The notes beneath the pieces are model-generated. The model saw only the letters and a list, made by a program, of their open reading frames with translations. It did no database searches and was not told the origin of the DNA. 64,000 nt of DNA from Azoarcus taiwanensis (GTDB lineage Bacteria; Pseudomonadota; Gammaproteobacteria; Burkholderiales; Rhodocyclaceae), in assembly GCF_012910885.1 (NCBI RefSeq), contig NZ_WTVM01000001.1, positions 29,107 to 93,106 on the forward strand, given 5' to 3'. Shown here in pieces: positions 20,674-30,052 of the stretch (position 1 is the first letter of the stretch; each line of letters starts with the position of its first letter). Made by a program: the position numbers and the translations under genes.

Positions 20674-21674
20674 CGGGACCCCTTGAATCGCGTCTGCCGG
20701 ATCGCCGGCGGCACCAGCGCGTGATCGGAGGTGGCATTGGCACGTACGCGCTGCGGGGTCGCCGATTTGGACAGCGCCGCAAGCGCCACGAACCAGGCCT
20801 TGGGCATGTCGGAGGGCAGCCCGATGGGAATACCGGCCACCTTGGGCGTCTGCGCAAACGGGTGCCCGGGTTCTTCGAAGCCGGGTTCGGTGCAGCCGAT
20901 GCAGCTGTAACCACCCGTGGTGCATGAGCCGGTGCCGTTCCACGGCCGGACATTGCAGTCGGCATGCGCCTGCGTGCCCTTGCAGCCGAGGTTTTCCATC
21001 AGACAGCCCAGTTCGGAGATGTGGCGCGCCGCGGCCTTGAACTCATAGTATTCGTTGCGATTGCAGCCATGATGCACGAGTTGTTCGGCATAGAAGCGCG
21101 GCCGCCCGAACGCATCGAGATCATCCGGGCCGAACTCGCCCATCGCCAATGCCAGCAGGGTCTCGACAACCCAGCCGGGGTGCGTCGGACAACCGGCCAC
21201 ATTGATGACCTGCATGCCACTGGTCGCGCGAAATTGCGGCCCGAGCAAACCGCCCGGATGCTCGTCCTCGAACTGCAGCCCACAGGCCTCGGTCGGATTC
21301 GGCCCGGCACCGCAGACGCCGCCGAAGGCCGCACAACTGCCCACCGCCACGACGTATCGTGCCACTGCGGCAAGCTCGACGACCCAGTCGATCATCGGCC
21401 GCCCGGTACCGGCCAGCATGTGAAACCGGCCGCTTCCACCAGGACCGCGCAAGAGTGCACCCTCGACACACAACACATCAAGCGGCGTACGACGCTCGAT
21501 GCACGCTCGCAGGATATCCACCGCTTCGGACCCCGTCGCTTCGGACAGGGCCGGATGCCAGAGCAACTCAAGGTCGCCGTCGCGGAGCACACCAACGACG
21601 TCGCCGGGCTCATGACACAGCAGCGACATCGTGCAGCCTCCGCAACCACCGGACTGCAGCCAGAGCAGATTCAT
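20670..21674 (-). CDS. hupU: Regulatory hydrogenase small subunit HupU/HoxB
   Basis: A 334-residue Fe-S subunit of the H2 sensor. It begins MNLLWLQSGGCGGCTMS, so the first cluster cysteines (C11, C14) are at the very N-terminus and there is no Tat signal. The protein therefore stays in the cytosol, as sensor hydrogenases do. Further cluster ligands are seen in VGSCAAFGG, NVAGCPTHPG, CLMENLGCKG and YSCIGCTEPGF. ATG 21674 is preceded by GGAAGG. It forms the HupUV pair that signals through HupT. Confidence 0.95.
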   Translation of the reverse strand: MNLLWLQSGGCGGCTMSLLCHEPGDVVGVLRDGDLELLWHPALSEATGSEAVDILRACIERRTPLDVLCVEGALLRGPGGSGRFHMLAGTGRPMIDWVVELAAVARYVVAVGSCAAFGGVCGAGPNPTEACGLQFEDEHPGGLLGPQFRATSGMQVINVAGCPTHPGWVVETLLALAMGEFGPDDLDAFGRPRFYAEQLVHHGCNRNEYYEFKAAARHISELGCLMENLGCKGTQAHADCNVRPWNGTGSCTTGGYSCIGCTEPGFEEPGHPFAQTPKVAGIPIGLPSDMPKAWFVALAALSKSATPQRVRANATSDHALVPPAIRQTRFKGSR

Positions 21675-21693
21675 GGCCTTCCTCCTTCGAACA

Positions 21694-23142
21694 TCACTTG
21701 CGTCGCTCCAGCCCATATCGCACCAGCTTGTTGCGCAGGCCGACCCGCGACAGCCCGAGCTCGCTTGCCGCGTGAGTCTTGTTCCAGCGGTGACGCAGCA
21801 TGGTTTCATTCACGATACGCGCCTCGAGCGCTTCGAGGCGCGTCTTCAGATCGCCATCGAGCCCTGCAAGCAGGGAAAGCTCAGCCTCCTGGTGGTCGTC
21901 TGCGGCCCGCAGCACACGTGGCGAAAGATGCGCAACCGACAGCCGGTCGCCGTCGGCGAGCGCCGCCATGCGCATGATCTCGTTGCGCAACTCGCGGACA
22001 TTGCCCGGCCAGCGATAAGCGATGAGGCATGAAAGAATCTCCTCATCGAACGGCCTGTACGCGCGCCCCAGGCTTTCGCCGATGAGATCGAGGTGATGCC
22101 GGGCGATCAGGGGAATGTCCATCGGCCGGTCACGCAGCGGTGGCACGGCAATCGTGATCGCGGCAAGGCGGTAGTAGAGATCTTCCCGGAACCGACCGGC
22201 ACGCACCTCGGCTTCGAGGTCGCGATTGGTCGCCGCCACCACCCGCGCATCCACCGACACGGGCCGACTCGCCCCCACCGGGCGCACCTCGCCTTCCTGC
22301 AGCACGCGCAACAGCTTGACCTGGAAGGCCGCGGAGGTCTCGCCGATCTCGTCGAGCAGAATGGTCCCGCCGTCGGCCTGCCGGAACAGACCTTCACGAT
22401 CCTCGGTGGCACCGGTGTACGCGCCGCGGCGCGCCCCGAAGAGCTCGGACTCGAGCAGCGTATCCGGCACTGCGCCACAGTTTTCGACGACGAAACCGTG
22501 CTCGGCACGCGCGCTGCCGTAGTGCAAGGCGCGCGCCAGCAACTCCTTGCCGGTGCCGGATTCCCCGGTCAGGAGCACCGGTATGTCGAAGTCGGCAATG
22601 CGCGCGACCAGATCACACAGCGCGTTCATCGGCGAATCCGGCGCCCGCAGCAAGGCATCCGGCGCAAAGCGGCGGCGCAGAGTCGCGCGCTTGCCCGACA
22701 CACGCTGCGTCAGCACCGGCCCGGACACCTTGAGTTCGAGCGACAAGCGCTGGTTTTCGCTCTGCAGACGATGCATCTCGGCCGCCGAGCGCAGCGTCAG
22801 CAACAGCTGATCAGGCTGCCAGGGCTTCATCAGATACTGATAGATACCGCCGTCGTTGATCCCTGCGATGATGTCTTCCGAGTCGGTATAGCCGGAGATG
22901 ATGATGCGCACTACGTCCGGCCAGCGCTCGCGCACTTCGCGCAGCAGTTGCACGCCGGACGTGCCCGGCATGCGCTGGTCGCACAGCGCGATCTGAATCC
23001 ACTCGCGCTCCAGCACCGCAACAGCCTCGGCCGCGGAAGACGCGGTGAATACCTCGAAATCCTCGTCCAGGGTACGTCGCAAGGCCTCCTGCGATCGGAC
23101 TTCATCATCGACGACCAGTACGGTGGGCAGGCGTGAGGACAT
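21694..23142 (-). CDS. hoxA: NtrC-family response regulator HoxA/HupR
   Basis: A 482-residue regulator with three parts: a receiver (phosphoacceptor D55 in CDQRMPG), an AAA+ sigma-54 activation domain (GESGTGKELLARAL Walker A; GAYTGA, a Tyr variant of the GAFTGA loop), and a C-terminal Fis-type helix-turn-helix (AASELGLSRVGLRNKLVRYG). It should drive the two -24/-12 promoters of the island. ATG 23142 follows the hypX stop by 13 bp and starts exactly at the receiver. In Ralstonia-type systems HoxA activates in the unphosphorylated state; the sequence cannot tell here. Confidence 0.94.
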   Translation of the reverse strand: MSSRLPTVLVVDDEVRSQEALRRTLDEDFEVFTASSAAEAVAVLEREWIQIALCDQRMPGTSGVQLLREVRERWPDVVRIIISGYTDSEDIIAGINDGGIYQYLMKPWQPDQLLLTLRSAAEMHRLQSENQRLSLELKVSGPVLTQRVSGKRATLRRRFAPDALLRAPDSPMNALCDLVARIADFDIPVLLTGESGTGKELLARALHYGSARAEHGFVVENCGAVPDTLLESELFGARRGAYTGATEDREGLFRQADGGTILLDEIGETSAAFQVKLLRVLQEGEVRPVGASRPVSVDARVVAATNRDLEAEVRAGRFREDLYYRLAAITIAVPPLRDRPMDIPLIARHHLDLIGESLGRAYRPFDEEILSCLIAYRWPGNVRELRNEIMRMAALADGDRLSVAHLSPRVLRAADDHQEAELSLLAGLDGDLKTRLEALEARIVNETMLRHRWNKTHAASELGLSRVGLRNKLVRYGLERRK

Positions 23143-23155
23143 GGCGGCCGTTCGT

Positions 23156-24928
23156 TCAGGCGGTGTTGGAAATCGGCTCGGACCGCTCACCGGCCTGGTC
23201 CGGCACCCGCCAGCCCAGGTCCCGGTGGCGCGCGAGATGGCGCGGCGTCCACGAGTGCGGACTCTTCAACACGAAGTGATAGCGTGCGACGTGATAGCTT
23301 GGATCGAAGCCGTAGAAGTTGCGCCGCATGTGCGCCAGTTCGGACGCCCGATACTCGGCCAACGGTCTGGCCGCCTCGTCGGCCGCCCGCCGCGCGGCCT
23401 TGCGCGCGATCCGCTGCGCCAGCGCCGGGTCGTTCGCGAGCGCCTGCGCGCGCTGCGCGCAGACCTTGGCGAAGGCCTCGCGCCCGCCCGCGAGCACCGC
23501 ATCGGCAAAGCCGCTGGCGACCGCCTTGCGCGCAAGTAGCGGCAGCCGGTTGTGCATGATGGCCGCAGCGTCCTCGGCGCCGACGCGCCGCGGCAGCAGA
23601 TAGGTCCAGTATTCCGAGCCGTAAAGATTGCCCATGTTGCGGTAGTGCGGGTTGAGGATCACCCCGTCACGCAACCACACCTCGTCGGCCGCCAGCGCCA
23701 GAAAGCAGCCACCGGCGCCGGCATTGCCGCGCACCGCGGCCACGGTGAGCTTGTCGGTCATGGTCAGAATCGCAAGACAGGCGTCGTCGATCGCGTTGAT
23801 GTTGCGCCACGACTCGTCTGCGGGCGAGTCCGCAGCTTCGATGGCATTCAGGTGAATGCCGTTGGACCAGAAATCGCCACCGCCTTCAAGCACCAGCACC
23901 CGCGTCGGCCGCTGCGCGGCCTCGTGCAGTGCGGCAGTCAGCGCCTCGCACTGCGTGGTGGACATCGCACCGTTGTAGAACTCGAAAGCGAGATACCCGA
24001 CCCGGCCATCGGCGCTCTCACGGTAGTGCAGCTCGCCCCCGGCCGGGCTCCGTGAGAGTGAAGATGGATGGGTCGCCCACTCGGGCAAGGCCGCCGCCTC
24101 GGCGGCGAAGGCCTCGGCCGCCGGCAACTTGAAGGGATGGGGTGCGTCGGCCCGCTTGACATGGCCGATCCACACCGCACCGTCGCAGGTCGCACGCAAC
24201 AAAGCCCCGCCACGACGCGCGACCAACTCGCCAGGCGCCCCAGGCGGACAATCGACCACCGCCGGCGATGCGTCGAACAGATGACAGCGGGTACCGAACA
24301 GCTCATCGGCCACTCCCGGGAAGCCGTCGGCGGCGCGAATGCGCGCGAGCACACGGGCGGTCGGCTCGCGCTGCCAGTCGATGGCACGGTCGTGCTGGCG
24401 CATCAGCGGTCGCGCCTGTCCTCGGGTTTGGCCGAAAGCGGCCAGTGGAGTCGGTTGCCAGCACCCGGCACGCCAGTCCGGCACCCGTGAAAGCGCCTCG
24501 CGCACCGCATCGAGGGCCGCTTCGGTGACCTCGTTGCGGTACAGGCTCGCCTTGGTCGCCGCGCGCATCGGAAAGCCGACGCTGGCCCATACCGGCCCGG
24601 CATCCATCTCCGCTTCAGCCTGCAGCACGGTGACCCCCCAATCGGGTTCGTCGTTCATGATCGCGCAGTCCAGCGCCGAAGGACCGCGGTCGCCGACGAT
24701 GCCGGGGTGCACGATGAGGACGAGTTCGCGCTGCCAGACCGATGCCGGCACCGCACGCTTCAGGAAGGAGGCGACGACCACGTCCGGCTTGAACAGTGCT
24801 ACCGCCTCCTCGGTCACCGAGTCGGCGATGTCGAGCTCCACCGACACCGTGTGCCCCTCTTCCGCCAGTTCGGCATAGAGACGCTGGGTCAGGCTGTTGA
24901 AACTGTGGGTGAGCAGCAGCACACGCAT
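23156..24928 (-). CDS. hypX: Hydrogenase maturation factor HypX/HoxX
   Basis: A 590-residue two-domain protein. The N-terminal part resembles formyl-tetrahydrofolate transferases/hydrolases (LIVHPGIVGDRGPSALDCAI near residue 77) and the C-terminal part an enoyl-CoA hydratase/isomerase (GNAGAGGCFLALAADEVW, GSEYWTYLLPRRVG). HypX makes the active-site CO ligand from formyl-THF under oxic conditions and is typical of aerobic, O2-tolerant hydrogenase systems. The start at 24928 lies 2 bp after the hypE stop. Confidence 0.93.
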   Translation of the reverse strand: MRVLLLTHSFNSLTQRLYAELAEEGHTVSVELDIADSVTEEAVALFKPDVVVASFLKRAVPASVWQRELVLIVHPGIVGDRGPSALDCAIMNDEPDWGVTVLQAEAEMDAGPVWASVGFPMRAATKASLYRNEVTEAALDAVREALSRVPDWRAGCWQPTPLAAFGQTRGQARPLMRQHDRAIDWQREPTARVLARIRAADGFPGVADELFGTRCHLFDASPAVVDCPPGAPGELVARRGGALLRATCDGAVWIGHVKRADAPHPFKLPAAEAFAAEAAALPEWATHPSSLSRSPAGGELHYRESADGRVGYLAFEFYNGAMSTTQCEALTAALHEAAQRPTRVLVLEGGGDFWSNGIHLNAIEAADSPADESWRNINAIDDACLAILTMTDKLTVAAVRGNAGAGGCFLALAADEVWLRDGVILNPHYRNMGNLYGSEYWTYLLPRRVGAEDAAAIMHNRLPLLARKAVASGFADAVLAGGREAFAKVCAQRAQALANDPALAQRIARKAARRAADEAARPLAEYRASELAHMRRNFYGFDPSYHVARYHFVLKSPHSWTPRHLARHRDLGWRVPDQAGERSEPISNTA

Positions 24929-24930
24929 GG

Positions 24931-25986
24931 TCAGCAGATCCTCGGCAATTGTTCGCCCGACAGCCAATCGACCATCCGGCGCCCGCCAAATCCGGTCCGC
25001 ACCTGGACGAAGCGGTTGGCGTCCTCGGTGATCACGCCGATGCGCGCGGCACTCGCACCCAGCGGGTGCGCGCGCATCGCGGCCAGCAAGCCGTCGGCTT
25101 CGGATTCGGGGCAGACCGCGACGAGCTTGCCTTCGTTGGCGACATAGAGCGGATCCAGGCCGAGCAACTCGCATGCGGCATCGACCTGCGGCAGCACCGG
25201 TATTGCCGATTCGAGCAGCTCCATGCCAACCCCGGACTGGGCGGCGATTTCGTTCAGCGTCGTCGCCAGACCACCGCGGGTCGGGTCGCGCAGTACCCGC
25301 AGCCCCGGGGCGGCGGCGCGCATGGCCTCTGCCAGCCCATGCAGGGCCGCAGTGTCGGAGCGGATCTCGGCATCGAAGGCCAGTGACTCGCGCTGCGCCA
25401 TGATCGCCATGCCATGGTCACCCACCGTTCCGGAGACAAGGACGACATCGCCGGGCCGCGCATTCGCACCACTCAGCTCGCAGCCAACCGCCAGCGCCCC
25501 GACACCGGTCGTGGTGATGAATACCCCATCGCCCTTGCCGCGCTCGACGACCTTGGTATCGCCGGTGACCACCGGCACGCCGGCCTCGCGCGATGCGGCG
25601 GCCATCGACTCGACGATGCGCTTCAGGTCCGCGAGCGGAAAACCCTCTTCGAGCACGAAGGCCGCCGCAAGATAGAGCGGGCGGGCGCCCATGACCACGA
25701 GATCGTTGATCGTGCCATGCACCGACAGACAGCCGATGTCGCCACCGGGGAAGAACAGCGGACTGATCACATGGGCGTCGGTCGCCATCACCAGCCGCTC
25801 GCCGTCGGCCAGCGCCGGCAGCACCGCAGCATCGTCGCCCCGGTCGAGATAGGCGTTGCAGAAGGCGGGGGCAAACAGCTCGCCGATCAGTTGCGCCATC
25901 GCCCGTCCGCCTGCGCCGTGCCCCATGTCGATGCAGCCCTGGCGGACGTCGAGCGGACGCACGTAGCCGGGTTTCACCACACTCAT
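24931..25986 (-). CDS. hypE: Hydrogenase maturation protein HypE
   Basis: A 351-residue AIR-synthase-like enzyme that dehydrates the C-terminal thiocarboxamide to thiocyanate, the cyanide source for the active-site iron. The C-terminus is PRIC, with the modified cysteine last. The N-terminal MGHGAGGRAM and the nucleotide-binding stretch DDAAVLP and DTKVVERGKGDG are present. The start at 25986 overlaps the hypD stop in ATGA. Confidence 0.96.
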   Translation of the reverse strand: MSVVKPGYVRPLDVRQGCIDMGHGAGGRAMAQLIGELFAPAFCNAYLDRGDDAAVLPALADGERLVMATDAHVISPLFFPGGDIGCLSVHGTINDLVVMGARPLYLAAAFVLEEGFPLADLKRIVESMAAASREAGVPVVTGDTKVVERGKGDGVFITTTGVGALAVGCELSGANARPGDVVLVSGTVGDHGMAIMAQRESLAFDAEIRSDTAALHGLAEAMRAAAPGLRVLRDPTRGGLATTLNEIAAQSGVGMELLESAIPVLPQVDAACELLGLDPLYVANEGKLVAVCPESEADGLLAAMRAHPLGASAARIGVITEDANRFVQVRTGFGGRRMVDWLSGEQLPRIC

Positions 25987-27143
25987 GTGCTCGTCTCCAT
26001 GGTCTCGACCTTCAGCGGCACATCGCGGAAGCGGCCGTAGTTGTAATGTGCGGCACACGCACCCTCGCTCGACACCATGCACGAACCCATCGGGTTCTCC
26101 GGTGTGCATACCGTGCCGAAGAGCTTGCAGTCGGTCGGTCTTCTGACGCCGCGCAGAATCGCGCCGCATTCGCATGCCTTGTTGTCGGGTACCGGCTGGT
26201 AGGTCAGATCGAAACGCGTCTCGGCATCCCATCGCGCGAATGGCGGTCGTATGCGCAGGGCCGAATAAGGCACCTCACGCAAGCCGCGCCACTCGAAACT
26301 GCGCCGCAGCTCGAAGGTCTCGGCCACCAGCGCCTGGGCCTTGAGGTTGCCCTCCCGGCTGACCGCCCGGCTGAACTCGTTCTCGACCTCCGCCCGACCC
26401 TGGTTGACCTGGCGGATCAGCATGCGGATGGCCTGCATCACGTCCAGTGGTTCGAAACCGGCGATGACCACCGGTTTGCGGTATTCCTCGGCGAAGAACT
26501 CGTAGGGGCGGCTGCCGATGACGGTGGACACATGGGCCGGCCCGACGAAGCCATCCAGCGGCACGGTACCCAGACGCCGGACCTCGGGCGACTCGAGAAT
26601 GCTCGAGATTGCCGAGGGCGTCAGCACGTGATTGCAGATCACGCTGAAGTTGCCGAGCCCCTGCTCCCGTGCGGCGCGCAGCACGAGCGCGGTCGGCGGT
26701 GTCGTCGTCTCGAAGCCGATCGCAAAAAACACCACCTCGCGCCCCAGGTTGGCCTGCGCCAGCGCCAGCGCATCCGCGGCGGAGTACACCATGCGGATGT
26801 CGGCACCACGGGCCTTGGCCTTGAGCATCGACAGACCACCCGACGCCGGCACCCGCAGGCAGTCGCCATAGGTGCAGATGATGACCTCCGGGCGAGCCAG
26901 CGCGAGCCCGATGGCCATGTCGATCCGCCCGACCGGGAGCACGCAGACCGGACAGCCCGGCCCGTGGATCATGCGAACGTTGGCCGGCAGCAGATCGGTC
27001 ACGCCATAGCGCGAGATCGCGTGCGTATGTCCGCCGCAGAACTCCATGAACGCATAGTCCCGGCCTGTATCGGCCTCACGGGCAATCGCGACGGCCAGGG
27101 TCGCCGCGAGTTCGCCGTCGCGGAATTCATCGACGTACTTCAC
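25983..27143 (-). CDS. hypD: Hydrogenase maturation protein HypD
   Basis: A 386-residue scaffold for assembling Fe(CN)2CO together with HypC. Conserved motifs are EFCGGHTHAISRYG near residue 36, GPGCPVCVLP near 65, FAIGFETTTPP near 145, and the C-terminal cysteine set for a [4Fe-4S] cluster (CECGAILRG, DCKLFGTVC, GSCMVSSEGAC). It overlaps hypC by 4 bp at its start and hypE at its end. Confidence 0.96.
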   Translation of the reverse strand: MKYVDEFRDGELAATLAVAIAREADTGRDYAFMEFCGGHTHAISRYGVTDLLPANVRMIHGPGCPVCVLPVGRIDMAIGLALARPEVIICTYGDCLRVPASGGLSMLKAKARGADIRMVYSAADALALAQANLGREVVFFAIGFETTTPPTALVLRAAREQGLGNFSVICNHVLTPSAISSILESPEVRRLGTVPLDGFVGPAHVSTVIGSRPYEFFAEEYRKPVVIAGFEPLDVMQAIRMLIRQVNQGRAEVENEFSRAVSREGNLKAQALVAETFELRRSFEWRGLREVPYSALRIRPPFARWDAETRFDLTYQPVPDNKACECGAILRGVRRPTDCKLFGTVCTPENPMGSCMVSSEGACAAHYNYGRFRDVPLKVETMETST

Positions 27144-27382
27144 GCGGCCTCCGGGGTACTGCCTGGATCGATACCGGCTTCGGCGAACAGCGCCAGTGTG
27201 CGCGCCGCCTCCTCCGGGTCGAGTCTCGACAAGGCGTAGCCGACATGGACGATGACATAGTCGCCGACCACGACATCCTCGACCAGGGCCAGCGAAACCG
27301 TCTTCTTCACGCCCCCGAGGTCGACGGTGCAGTTTTCATCATCGAGCAACGCGACGACACGCGCCGGAATGGCCAAACACAT
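27140..27382 (-). CDS. hypC: Hydrogenase maturation chaperone HypC
   Basis: An 80-residue chaperone starting MCLAIPARVV, with the essential Cys2, followed by DLGGVKKTVSLALV. It carries the Fe(CN)2CO unit from HypD to the large subunit. It sits between hypF and hypD; a more divergent HypC paralogue is in the structural operon at 11812-12078. Confidence 0.94.
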   Translation of the reverse strand: MCLAIPARVVALLDDENCTVDLGGVKKTVSLALVEDVVVGDYVIVHVGYALSRLDPEEAARTLALFAEAGIDPGSTPEAA

Positions 27383-27385
27383 CTT

Positions 27386-28561
27386 TCAACTCTCCGTCAT
27401 GCTTGTTTCGGCGCCCGCCGCGAGCATCATCGCCGCGACCCGCGCCTGCCCCAGGCCGAGGCCGGCATCGCCCGGCGACAACTGAAGCGCTTCGAACACC
27501 CGGAGGCCGCGCGCGCGCAAGCGCTGGCGCAGACCGGACGAAACGATGGCATTCAGAAAACAACCGCCCGACAGCGCGACGGTTTCCGTACCACACGTCT
27601 CGGCAGCTCGCGCCACCCAGACGTCGAGCGCCTCGACCAGTCCGGCATGAAAGCGCGCGGCACCCCGTCCGGGGTCCCGGTCATCGGCCAGGTGTGCGCA
27701 CAAGGGCAGCAGGTCTACCCGGCCGCGCTCGTCGATACGCCAGTCACCGGCTTCCGGTGTGACCGGGCCGTATTCGCGTGCGGCCCGCTCCAGCGCAATG
27801 GCTGCCTCAGCCTCGAAGCGCATCACCTCGCACACGCCCAGAAGTCCGGCCACGGCATCGAACCAGCGCCCCATGCTGCTGGTGAGCGGACACAGATGCG
27901 CGCGTTCGAGCACTTGGGCGAGTCGGCCAGCAGACGGCTGCGCTGCAAAGCGGCGTGCAATCTCATCACCGCGGCCAAGCCGGTGCAGGACGGCGGCCGC
28001 CATTCGCCAGGGCTCCCGAGCCGCACGGTCGCCGCCCGCCAGGGGCAGTGGCACCAAATGCCCGAGCCGTTCGAAGCGCGCCCCGTGGGTGAGCAGCAAC
28101 TCGCCGCCCCAGGCCTCACCGTCGCTGCCCAGGCCGACGCCATCGAGCGCGAGTCCCAGCGCAGGTCCGTCGAATTCGGTCAGCCAGCCGTTTTCGCTCA
28201 GCACAGTTTCGACATGGGCATGGTGGTGCTGCACCGCCAGCGCCGGCACGCCCAGCCGTTGTGCAATCAGTTGCGCCAGCCGCGACGAGTGAAAGTCCGG
28301 ATGAAGGTCGTGCGCCACCGCCATCGGCGTGCAATCGATGTGGTCGAGCAAGGCTTCGGCCACCCGCTCCAGTTCGGCACAGGCCTGCGGCCGGTCGAGA
28401 TCACCGACATCGAGCCCGAACACCGCCCCGCCTTCGCCCAGCAGACAGGGTGTGTTCTTGAAGTACGCGCCCAACGCAAGCACCGGCGCGGCCATCCGTA
28501 GGCGCGGCAGCGACAGCGTCGCTCCAATCGCAGTCGTCGGATTCGGCAGCGGCGCGTTCAT
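27386..28561 (-). CDS. hypF: HypF, short form (carbamoyltransferase domain only)
   Basis: A 391-residue protein that corresponds only to the C-terminal Kae1-like half of HypF (usual length about 750). It keeps the metal-site HHHAHV at residues 112-117 and the GGCFLNAIV motif near residue 350. The acylphosphatase, zinc-finger and YrdC-like parts that make carbamoyl adenylate are missing. The start at 28561 overlaps the hypB stop in ATGA and no upstream remnant is present, because hypB fills that space, so it is not a recent frameshift. I recall the HypF1 of Ralstonia eutropha being similarly short. It probably needs a full HypF elsewhere. Confidence 0.9.
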   Translation of the reverse strand: MNAPLPNPTTAIGATLSLPRLRMAAPVLALGAYFKNTPCLLGEGGAVFGLDVGDLDRPQACAELERVAEALLDHIDCTPMAVAHDLHPDFHSSRLAQLIAQRLGVPALAVQHHHAHVETVLSENGWLTEFDGPALGLALDGVGLGSDGEAWGGELLLTHGARFERLGHLVPLPLAGGDRAAREPWRMAAAVLHRLGRGDEIARRFAAQPSAGRLAQVLERAHLCPLTSSMGRWFDAVAGLLGVCEVMRFEAEAAIALERAAREYGPVTPEAGDWRIDERGRVDLLPLCAHLADDRDPGRGAARFHAGLVEALDVWVARAAETCGTETVALSGGCFLNAIVSSGLRQRLRARGLRVFEALQLSPGDAGLGLGQARVAAMMLAAGAETSMTES

Positions 28562-29616
28562 CGAGCCTGGGGCGCGGAGCGATCCCGACGCGCGCGCTGA
28601 AGGCCGGCGTCGATCCAGGCCAGCCATTCGTCGAAGCCCTCGCCGGTTCGCGCGGACACCCGGATCACGACCAACGCCGGGTTCACCCGACGGGCGTAAT
28701 CGATCGCGCGCTCGGTGTCGAAATCCAGATACGGAAGCAGATCGATCTTGTTCAGCAACATGAGGTCGGCGGCAGCGAACATGTCGGGATACTTGAGCGG
28801 CTTGTCCTCGCCCTCGGTGACCGACAGGATCGCGACCTTGTGCGCCTCGCCCAGGTCAAACGCCGCCGGACAGACGAGATTGCCAACATTCTCGATCAGC
28901 AGCAGGCTGTCGTCGGCCGGCGCCAGCTTGCGCAGCCCGCGGGCGACCATGTCGGCGTCGAGGTGACAACCCTTGCCGGTATTGATCTGCAGCGCGGGCA
29001 CACCGGTCTCGCGGATTCGTTCGGCGTCGAACTCGGTCTGCTGGTCGCCTTCGATGACGGTCACCGCGACACGGTCGGCCAGCTCACGAATGGTGCGCAC
29101 CAGCAGGCTGGTCTTGCCCGAACCCGGGCTGGAAACCAGATTCAGCGCGAAGATGCCACGGGCGGCGAACTCGCGCCGGTTGATCGCAGCCAGCGCGCCA
29201 TTCTTGCCGAGGATGTCCTGCTCGATCTTAAGCATCTGCGACTGTGACATGCCGGGTACGTGGGCATGTGCCGGTCCCGTGCCAAAGTGCATGTGCCCGG
29301 CGCCCTCGCTCACATGTTCGACGCCGGCATGCGCTTCGCCATGGGTATGATCATGCGGATGTGAGTGGGCATGACCGTGACGCGTGCCGTCTGCGTGAAG
29401 ATGCACATGCTCGTGCTCATCCGGCGCATGATCGTGGTCGTGAGGATGCTCGTGCGGGTGGCTGTGCCGGGTGCCGTCCAGATGCACATGCTCGTGCTCA
29501 TGCTCGCCGACCGGCCGCCACGCGACCGTCTTGCCGCTGACCGGTCGCGCCTTCGGACGCCTCGCCGCAGTGCCAATCTTCGCCCCGCCACCGCCGCAAC
29601 CGCACACCGTACACAT
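28558..29616 (-). CDS. hypB: Nickel-inserting GTPase HypB, histidine-rich
   Basis: A 352-residue nickel metallochaperone. The N-terminus [11 protein letters not shown] has the CxxCGC high-affinity nickel site. Residues about 37-120 are a histidine-rich region with more than two dozen His, built from two related units starting EHEHVHL and each containing DGTRH. The GTPase domain follows ([11 protein letters not shown]alker [20 protein letters not shown]). It hydrolyses GTP to pass nickel on with HypA. The His region probably stores nickel. Confidence 0.96.
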   Translation of the reverse strand: MCTVCGCGGGGAKIGTAARRPKARPVSGKTVAWRPVGEHEHEHVHLDGTRHSHPHEHPHDHDHAPDEHEHVHLHADGTRHGHAHSHPHDHTHGEAHAGVEHVSEGAGHMHFGTGPAHAHVPGMSQSQMLKIEQDILGKNGALAAINRREFAARGIFALNLVSSPGSGKTSLLVRTIRELADRVAVTVIEGDQQTEFDAERIRETGVPALQINTGKGCHLDADMVARGLRKLAPADDSLLLIENVGNLVCPAAFDLGEAHKVAILSVTEGEDKPLKYPDMFAAADLMLLNKIDLLPYLDFDTERAIDYARRVNPALVVIRVSARTGEGFDEWLAWIDAGLQRARRDRSAPQAR

Positions 29617-29710
29617 CTTGTCGCTCCTCAATGAGAAAGTCGCCGTGGCGACGCGTGCCGCGCCCCGCATGGCAGCAGGTGTAACCGAAAAACTCTCCGG
29701 ATTCTTTGAT

Positions 29711-30052
29711 TCATTCGACTTCCAGCTCCTTGACCCGCATCTCGGTTCCGCTCGTGGGACGCACCTGGTAGCCGCCACAGTCCGGGCAGGCGTCGAACAG
29801 GCTCGAGATCGGCACGTTTCCGGCACACTCGATGCACCACCCCTGACCCGGCACGTTCTCCACCTCGACGTTCGCACCATCGGCCACCGAATCGCGCAGG
29901 ACGACCTCGAGACAGAATCGCAACGCATCCACTTCCACCGAGGCGAGGGTGCCGATTTCCAGCACGACGGTCTTGACCTTGCATCCGGGCCGGTCGCGAA
30001 CCGCGTTCTCGACGATGCCGCGCACACTCTCGGCCAGCGCCATTTCATGCAT
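29711..30052 (-). CDS. hypA: Nickel-insertion protein HypA
   Basis: A 113-residue protein starting [10 protein letters not shown]. The N-terminal His2 binds nickel, and the zinc site is in CIECAGN and CPDCGGYQ near residues 73-95. It partners HypB in filling the large subunit. I chose ATG 30052, which restores the invariant MHE start; it overlaps the hupK end by 8 bp. The gene leads into hypB across a 94-bp gap. Confidence 0.95.
   Translation of the reverse strand: MHEMALAESVRGIVENAVRDRPGCKVKTVVLEIGTLASVEVDALRFCLEVVLRDSVADGANVEVENVPGQGWCIECAGNVPISSLFDACPDCGGYQVRPTSGTEMRVKELEVE

Noticed and set aside
27386..28561. Possibility that hypF is frameshifted rather than short
   Set aside because: The upstream sequence encodes intact hypB that overlaps the hypF start by 4 bp, so there is no room for a disrupted N-terminal half.
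29365..29634. Plus-strand frame opposite the HypB His-rich region
   Set aside because: It arises from the repetitive CAT/CAC codons of hypB read in antisense.
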